Part shown: positions 57,860 through 64,000 of the stretch, piece by piece
Position numbering within the stretch: the first letter of the stretch is position 1
How the letters are laid out: each line of letters begins with the position of its first letter
NCBI RefSeq assembly: GCF_000276665.1
Contig: NW_004955484.1
Coordinates: forward strand, 6,274,467-6,338,466
Source of the DNA: Chinchilla lanigera
Taxonomy: Eukaryota > Chordata > Mammalia > Rodentia > Chinchillidae
Length of the DNA stretch: 64,000 nt
Reading direction: 5' to 3'
Program-made: the position numbers and the translations under genes
Notes under the pieces: generated by a model
The model's database searches: none
What the model was told of the DNA's origin: nothing
Seen by the model: only the letters and a program-made list of their open reading frames with translations

Positions 57860-58839
57860 GTGTGTGAGTGCATACAATATGTCATCTACTTTAGACCCTC
57901 TTGGACTTCCTCCCAAATGTTTCCTATATTTTGTCTTCCATCTGTATTAGAAACTTCTTTAAAAAATCATACCAAAGCGGATCTTTAAACCTTACTGACT
58001 GAGGGGTGTGTCAGTCAACTACACAACCCACATCAACCCAGCTACAAATGTTTCCATTCAAAAATCTTCTAGGGCTTAAACTACTACCTGCTGGTGTATC
58101 ATCTTTCCCCTCTCGGTTGTGTGTTGTAGACCTGTTCAAATATGGTGTTCATCCAAAACCATTTTTCATTTTCATGGTAAGACAGAATGAGGTATGCAAG
58201 AGAACTCTCTGTTGGAACCAAGTTTTTCACCTGGGCAGACAGAGGTTTTTACCTGGGTAAATGGAGTTTACATTTTGACCACTCAGCAGATCACAGACCA
58301 TCACTGCCAAGCCAATACCTCTCCGGCGCCCCTGAACATCGCGGTATCTACCTGTCTCTCTTACTGTCCTCTGAAAGACATTGCCCTACCAGGCACTGCA
58401 CACCCCCTGTGCACCAGAACTGTGTTTGCAGCAAGACAGAGGTATTGGGAAACCAGCAAATGTTTCCTACGTCTGACTTCTGTGTTCTCACAAGAGGCTA
58501 CTTTATTTCCCAGAGTCAGCTTTGGTGTTGTGAATGCGGACTGGGGAGAGGCTGTTCTATCTGTGTTCTGTTTCAGTTGTAGGAGAAACAGTGTGGTACC
58601 CAGGAAAAATAAGTGAGGGGAAATTCACGGGAGAGGGTTTCTGAAAATTACACAATAGTGTAATTGAATCAGGAAAAAGCTTTCCTGGAGCCCGTTCTGG
58701 GCATATTCAGCAGACTTCTCAGAACCCTTCTGGGGTTTCCCTCTCCCCCAGAAGCCAAGAGATTGACTAGAAGATGATAAAAATAGTAATGTGACATTAT
58801 TATAATTTTTGGCTATTTCATGGACATTTTACATACACA
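57860..58839. other. unassigned non-coding stretch
   Basis: No gene is supportable. Two overlapping plus frames (131 and 140 codons, 58,187-58,616) have Cys/Ser-rich unstructured composition and no motif. Confidence 0.4.
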
Positions 58840-59060
58840 ATTTTGGGGGAATTTTTTTGCTCCTTTTCTTTTGTGTTCTACACAATTTTATTTATTCTTC
58901 AAATCCACTTATAAGGTCGATGTCATTATGATCCCCACTTTACACATGAGGAAGCAAATTCAAAGCACTGCCACGTGAATGAGCGCATGATGACCACCAT
59001 CCAGTTGCTCGGCGACTAAACCACGGTTTGAATCCAGGCAACTGGACTCCAGATCTCCCT
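58840..59060 (-). mobile_element. MIR SINE
   Basis: Reverse-complement MIR order: 'cgatgtcattatgatcccca', 'ctttacacatgaggaagcaa', 'cacggtttgaatccaggcaa' and 'ctggactccagatc'. The tRNA-like B-box region is still readable. Confidence 0.75.
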
Positions 59061-59457
59061 TGTTTGCCCACACATCTGTCCCGCCTGATTAATCTCTAAG
59101 GTCCCTTTCTACTCAAGCTTTTCGGGTTAGTTTCCAACATTGCTCACTTTTTCAAGTTGAGGACTCATGCCTACAACTCTGACCTGTGTAAATCGGATAT
59201 AATGACACAAATAAATTTGAACTGGAGAAAAAGAAGTAAAAAGGGGCAGGAAAATTCCGGAGCTCAAACTTCCTAATGGCTTCAGAAACTCTATAATCCA
59301 TCCTACTAATCCAGTTTTAATTATATCAATAAGCAGATGGGGTCTGGACTATTTTTCAAGGCAGTGCATAATGTGTGAGTAATTTTTCATGCTACTTCTT
59401 CCTTTTAAAAAAATCCTCCAAGGACTTCTGGAATGTATGAGTATCAACAAATCAAAC

Positions 59458-59585
59458 ACCTCTCCTCCTCCTCCTCCTCCTCCTCCTCCACTTTCTTTTC
59501 TTCTTCATCTTCTCCTCCTCCTCCCTTCTTCTTCTCCTCCCCTCCTCCTCTTTTTCTTCTTCTCCTTCTTTCTCCTCCTTCTTTT
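59458..59585 (+). repeat. long polypyrimidine tract, (CTC)n/(TTC)n
   Basis: About 125 bp consisting almost only of C and T on this strand, made of CTC and CTT triplets. A perfect (CTC)n run opens it. Such tracts can adopt triplex (H-DNA) structure. The Pro/Leu/Phe-rich open frame through it is an artefact. Confidence 0.95.
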
Positions 59586-59599
59586 TAATAATGTTGCTT

Positions 59600-60190
59600 C
59601 CTTAAACCACAATCTAGAGGAATGGTCTGCAAAGGTCAGGGACCTGCAGATGCATCCTGGGAATGGTCCTGATGGCTCCCACACCCCCCACTTCAGCCAA
59701 AGACAAGGAATTCAACCTCCCAGAAAGAAAAGCTAGAGCTTGAGGGTCAGCTAATTATTAAAATGAGGCATAGCACCCTCTGTAAATCAATAGAAATTTT
59801 AATTTTTAAAAAGTAAAGGATGAAAGACCTACTTGTAGCCCGAAAGCCACCTCATCATGAAATGATGGCGGAACCTGTCATCAGTAAGGGACTCCCCTCC
59901 CCCCACAGCTGGGTACAGTGGCCGCTCCTGTTAGGCTCTGAGAGCACACACCAAGATGAACTTCTGTCCACTTTTCACTTCTCAGAGAGGCTTGCCAGCA
60001 ACTAAAATTAGACTGGCTTCTATTCTGAGCCCAGGGCTCCTCATGGCTGACTTTCTTTTGTAAGAGTCTGTGATGGTGGTTTGTTTGATTTAAAGAAAAT
60101 CAATGAAGAGTTACATGAGAAGGAAGAAAACAGAAGACCAGGTATTCCCAGGTTAAGATAAAAGTCCAAATAAAGGGCACCGCATACACA
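59600..60190. other. unassigned non-coding stretch
   Basis: No recognisable gene or repeat. Confidence 0.4.
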
Positions 60191-60192
60191 GC

Positions 60193-60220
60193 CTCTCTCT
60201 CTTTCTCTTTCTCTTTCTCT
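60193..60220 (+). repeat. (CT)n/(CTTT)n tract
   Basis: 'ctctctctctttctcttt' and similar units, 28 bp. Confidence 0.9.
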
Positions 60221-60229
60221 CAAAGCAAA

Positions 60230-61479
60230 GAGACTAAGAAGCCTTTGAGGAATGGTGGAAACCATTTTGGTGGAGGGGTAGCATTTTCTGTGTTGCTAGA
60301 GTATAATCTGATAGGCCTAATCTGGTAAAAATTGCAGCCACTGTTTAACAGGGTGACTGACACCGGAAAGAACAGATGGAAAAATAGGTGGTCACAAAAG
60401 GTGGGTTGGGCTCCTTCCAGGGACCAAGAGCATTCTTGCCTCTTGGACTCCTGTCTCTCCTCTTCCCTTTCTGAGTAATAATAGCAGGTGTGCAGGACAG
60501 GATAAATGCACAGCAAGATCAATCCCCCTGCTGTCCTTCACCAGGAAGGGAAATCAAGCTGACAATGGCCTCCGACCAGGGGTGACCCTTGACTACATAA
60601 TGAGATTAGCTGAATTAGAAAGGTTTTTACCCACAAATTTTTCTCTTTCACTTAGGGTACTGGAATTCCAAGGCTTTCTAGAAGCCACCCACCTTCCTGT
60701 CCTTTATCAGAAAGCTGCCCTTCTCCCAGAGCACTTTCACGAGTCCCTCTAAACCCTGTGTGTGTATTATTTATGATCTTGGAGCCTTTTCTTTTCAGGG
60801 TATTGGTCCATAATAGTGCCGTCTATGTTATTTATGACGCAAGGAATAACTTAAACCACATTAGGAACCTCAACATTATAGGGACTTTAGAGAGCTACAT
60901 TTTTCTAGTTATGGTTAAACTACGACAGTGATAAATCCAATTGTAAGAGTGCAAGAGGGAATGCATGGGACAGGTGTTACCCATTAGTCACCGTAAGGAA
61001 ACACAGGAACAAGCACTGGCTCACAGATGCTTCAGTGTCTCTTCCCGGGAACAGCTGTGGGAATCTGACATAGAAGCTGGGGGCTTCTCCAAGCCAGTAA
61101 TGAGAAAAGATGGACAAGGGTGGGGTGGAAGGGAATGGAGGCATGGAGTGTACCAAGCAGAGGACAGAGAAGACAAATGCAGAAGTATGCCTACTTCATA
61201 CTCTTCTCTGGCGTGGATTCCACAGGGTTCTCTGTGCGTCTACAGACAAGCTTGCACTGTGAGTTTAAAAGCAGCCCGTGGTCCTTAATTAGCACTAATC
61301 GACAGGGCTCTGGACCTATATTCAGCTACCACAACAGAGGAATGCAAAAAGTACCCCGAACACCAGCTATGACAGTCAGTACTGGAGAAATGTACCCTGT
61401 TTCTGTGTTTCAGATTCTTCGTCTATGAAAATTAGGGAACTATTTCTCTATCTCCCTCCCCATGAGAATAGAACATTTT
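60230..61479. other. unassigned non-coding stretch
   Basis: No gene or firm repeat. Frames up to 107 codons (60,965-61,288) have no family resemblance. Confidence 0.4.
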
Positions 61480-61600
61480 TTAAATTCAAAAAATGTGTCT
61501 TGAGCACCAACCAAGGCTGACTTTGAGACTAGGCACTAAGACAAAATACAAAGCAAGTACTGCAAGGTGATCATGTTTAGTAGTGGAATGAGACCCCAGG
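61480..61600 (+). mobile_element. ancient interspersed repeat fragment
   Basis: 'aattcaaaaaatgtgtcttg', 'agcaccaaccaaggctgact' and 'aggcactaagacaaaataca' resemble the 'attcaacaaatatttattga' family also seen near 29,000 and 62,250. Confidence 0.4.
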
Positions 61601-61674
61601 AGAGGTCACTATATGATAATATGGCAACATTGATGATGGAAGACTGTACAAGGTATTAGTATTGGAATACAGAA

Positions 61675-61780
61675 GGGGCTGGGGATTTAGCTCAGCGGCA
61701 AAAGCACCTGCCTGGCAAGCACAAGGTCGTGAGTTTGATTCCCGGTACAGGAAGAAAAACAAAACAAAAACAAAAAACAA
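61675..61780 (+). mobile_element. ID-type SINE (young, full length)
   Basis: The body 'ggggctggggatttagctca' to 'gagtttgattcccggtac' carries the pol III A and B boxes, then an (aaac)n-rich tail. The 17-bp target duplication 'agtattggaatacagaa' is perfect at 61,658-61,674 and 61,781-61,797. With the copies at 14,410 and 27,338 it is among the youngest insertions in the window. Confidence 0.96.
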
Positions 61781-61799
61781 AGTATTGGAATACAGAATC

Positions 61800-62245
61800 G
61801 GATGATCCCTGTAGGAAGCACTGGTGTAGAATGGTGGAACCTTGCCAGAATCTTTGTCTCTGGTCACCAGGTGCCTTTTGCAGCTTCCATAAGCTACGTA
61901 TATCTAAGAGACACAAGAAACAACTACAGACTGCAGGGATTATGTCAATAAGAATAATTAAAACTTCTTAGTAATAACTTCAAATACCGTACCTTAAGCA
62001 CAAAAAATACATGCATTATGAGGGCACACACTCATTGTTGGCGGGCATTTGGAAGACACAGCCCCTCATTCAGAGCCTGACATTTCCCCTCAAATCCTGA
62101 ACAGCTCCCTCAGTACCTCCAACAACCAGGAACTGGAAGCCTTCCAAAGGGACTCATTCCACTTCTGCATAATCCTAGTTGTTAGGATGTTCTTCAGGTT
62201 GACATTTCCAACCACGAGAACTGAAATGTAACTTGAAACTCATGC
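61800..62245. other. unassigned non-coding stretch
   Basis: No recognisable feature. Confidence 0.4.
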
Positions 62246-62345
62246 ATTTATTCAATATATATTTATTAAATACCCACTATATGCCAGGCACTGTTGCTAA
62301 GTGCTATCAATTCAGTAGTAAATATTAATTACATAAAGCATTGCC
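62246..62345 (+). mobile_element. ancient interspersed repeat fragment
   Basis: 'catttattcaatatatattt', 'attaaatacccactatatgc' and 'caggcactgttgctaagtgc' belong to the same widespread ancient family as the fragments near 29,000 and 61,480. Confidence 0.55.
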
Positions 62346-62587
62346 ACCACAGGGTTCTCTGAGATAACATTTTCCTAGCTTAGCTCCAATCCAGTCTTCT
62401 CTGAAGATAATACAACTAAATCTCTTTTAGGAGATGCTCAACCTAGGCTTTGATCTTCATTTATTTTTTACTCAGCTAATAACACGGTGGCTTATATTTG
62501 TAACAAAAGCAAGGGGAACCTAGACTATGTGCTCTCGTGGGGCATATGCTACAGTAAGTGGGGACAGCCCAACCCCAAATTCAAATA

Positions 62588-62904
62588 CAGGTAGAGCATT
62601 CCTAATCCTAGAATCAACACTTTGAAATCTGAAACATTTTTTGAGCACCAACATGATGCCCCAGTGGAAAATTCCATACCTGACCTCATGTGACAGGTCG
62701 CAGTCAAAATGCAGGTGCACTAAAAGTACTTCAATACCATCACTTTCAGGTTATATGTACACAATGTACATGAAATAGAAGTACATCTTGTCTCTAGACT
62801 TGAGTCTCATACCCAGCATATCTCATGCACATTCAACTTTTTCTAAGCCAGGTCTGAAATACTTCTGGTCACAAGCATTTCAGATAAACGCGTATGTAGG
62901 TCTG
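62588..62904 (+). mobile_element. Tigger-family MITE (MER6-like)
   Basis: It begins 'caggtagagcattcctaatc' directly after TA. It continues with 'acattttttgagcaccaaca', 'gatgccccagtggaaaattc', 'cctgacctcatgtgacaggt', 'cgcagtcaaaatgcaggtgc' and 'atacttctggtcacaagcat', closing with the decayed inverse end. Order and the TA flank fit a non-autonomous Tigger element. It encodes nothing. Confidence 0.85.
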
Positions 62905-62999
62905 AGTATGTAGGCATTTTCAACAGGGCCATAGGAATTCACAGTTACTTCCTCTTCACTGTTACTGTTTTCACAGCTACTTCCTTCTTCTCTAAAGAA

Positions 63000-63275
63000 T
63001 CCTCTGATCATTATTCTCCTCTGCTTTTATAGCAGTGCTTCAAGTTTGGCCTTATTTATGCATTGTCTTACTTCCGTATCATCCCCTCTGCACCCTGAGT
63101 TTTGTAAGCACACATATCATATCTATTTGATACACTGTTGAATCTTATTCCTGGCCCTGAGCAGTATGTCGTGAAGCAGTTTCTGTTATTCCCATTTTAC
63201 AGAAGAGGAAATTGGCTGAGCCACAGGTGTGGATGGCAAAGCTGCACTAAAAGTTAATCTAGATCTGCTTGATAC
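63000..63275. mobile_element. L2/MIR relics
   Basis: 63,000-63,150 has L2-like C/T-rich text. 63,160-63,270 carries the reverse-complement MIR core 'cccattttacagaagaggaa' and 'gctgagccacagg'. Both are decayed and boundaries are unclear. Confidence 0.45.
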
Positions 63276-63279
63276 CAAA

Positions 63280-64000
63280 GACTATTAACAACTATGCTCT
63301 CCCTCAGCATCTTTGATGATTTAAACTCTCTAAACTGATGCATTTGGTACATCAGTGAGGGTGATTTAACCAAGACACCAAAACTGGTAGTATCTAGGCT
63401 TAATCCTTACTGATACTTGACCATTCCTAATACATGACTTCCATCTCATGAGCAAAAACAACTGGTCTCACTTTCAACCATGCATTCATATTCAGCCAGT
63501 AGGAAGAGAACAAAGGAGAGGATTTCTCATTTTCCTTTGAGGACATGACCAGCAAGTCACATACATGATTTCTACTCAGATTTAATTGGCCAGATCTTAG
63601 GCATATGGCCATATCTAGCTGCAATAGAAGCTAGGAAATGTTTACTGGGATATCCAGGTAAAAATACGTCCAGTTAAAAATTATTGTTAAGTAGGAAGGA
63701 CAGAAGAGCTATCCACAAAACCTGGCTTAGGTAGTTACATATTTCCATTGATAAGGAAGTGAGAAGAGTTACAAAAAAGTAAAAGGAAAAAAAGAAAAAA
63801 TTTAGGAGAGGAGGCAAAACTATGAACAAGCAAGCTAAACTTCTTGTCTGCCCAAACTCTCTGTCTACTTGGGTATTGAGTTTGTTCTCCTGAAGTTTTC
63901 TTTCTGGAGTCAGATCCTTGACTCTCATGGACCTGTAAACCCAAGGATGTTATGTCTTATACTATGGGCCAAATTCCCTAGAGTTTTGTGAATGGAAGAG
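63280..64000. other. unassigned non-coding stretch
   Basis: No gene or firm repeat. The A-rich patch 63,770-63,800 produces Phe-rich minus-strand frames. Confidence 0.4.

Noticed and set aside
58187..58616. overlapping 131- and 140-codon frames
   Set aside because: They shadow each other in two phases, and neither has a motif or plausible exon boundaries.
59389..59736. proline/leucine-rich 115-codon frame
   Set aside because: It is generated by the polypyrimidine triplet repeat.

Overview
This is non-coding mammalian genomic DNA, most likely from a rodent outside the mouse/rat group. The main clue is a young tRNA-derived ID-type SINE present in six copies, three of them with perfect 11-17 bp target-site duplications. 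A B1 + ID dimer (B1-dID-like) is also present, and there are no Alu or mouse-type B2 copies. The exact species cannot be fixed from the window.

I found no credible protein-coding exon, CpG-island promoter, tRNA, rRNA or other RNA gene. The longest open frames (194, 152, 148 and 146 codons) have no family resemblance and sit in GC-rich or low-complexity DNA. The window is best read as intergenic or deep-intronic sequence built from many generations of transposons, with several repeat-poor blocks that look like candidate cis-regulatory DNA.

Layout: 0-9.7 kb holds ancient MaLR LTR, MIR and L1M relics plus an 80-bp hAT-type miniature element (7,665-7,744). 9.7-18 kb is repeat-poor, with one young ID SINE, L2, L1M and an old ERV LTR end. 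18.4-24.6 kb is a largely repeat-free, locally GC-rich block with a near-perfect HNF1-type site. 25.5-32.5 kb is a transposon cluster: a B1-dID dimer, a Tigger element split by an ID SINE and by a MaLR LTR that itself holds a younger ID SINE, a second solo LTR of the same kind, and an LTR-internal-LTR MaLR element on the minus strand. 34-35.4 kb has small tandem duplications and an MLT1 LTR. 37.5-43 kb is mostly unique A+T-rich DNA, including a possible retrocopy 3' end and a GATA-rich block.

43.4-50.2 kb carries more relics, including an old endogenous-retrovirus fragment on the minus strand with a readable aspartic-protease motif. 52.8-58 kb holds an L2 interrupted by a DNA segment with a 147-bp inverted-repeat structure, an L3/CR1 LINE relic with the reverse-transcriptase FADD motif, a minus-strand MST-type LTR and a Tigger deletion derivative. 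59-64 kb has a long polypyrimidine tract, another young ID SINE and a third Tigger-type element.

There is no operon or pathway to reconstruct. The information content is the insertion history and the candidate regulatory blocks. Family names are assigned by recognising consensus patterns, not by a database search, so boundaries are approximate unless a duplication or terminal motif is cited.
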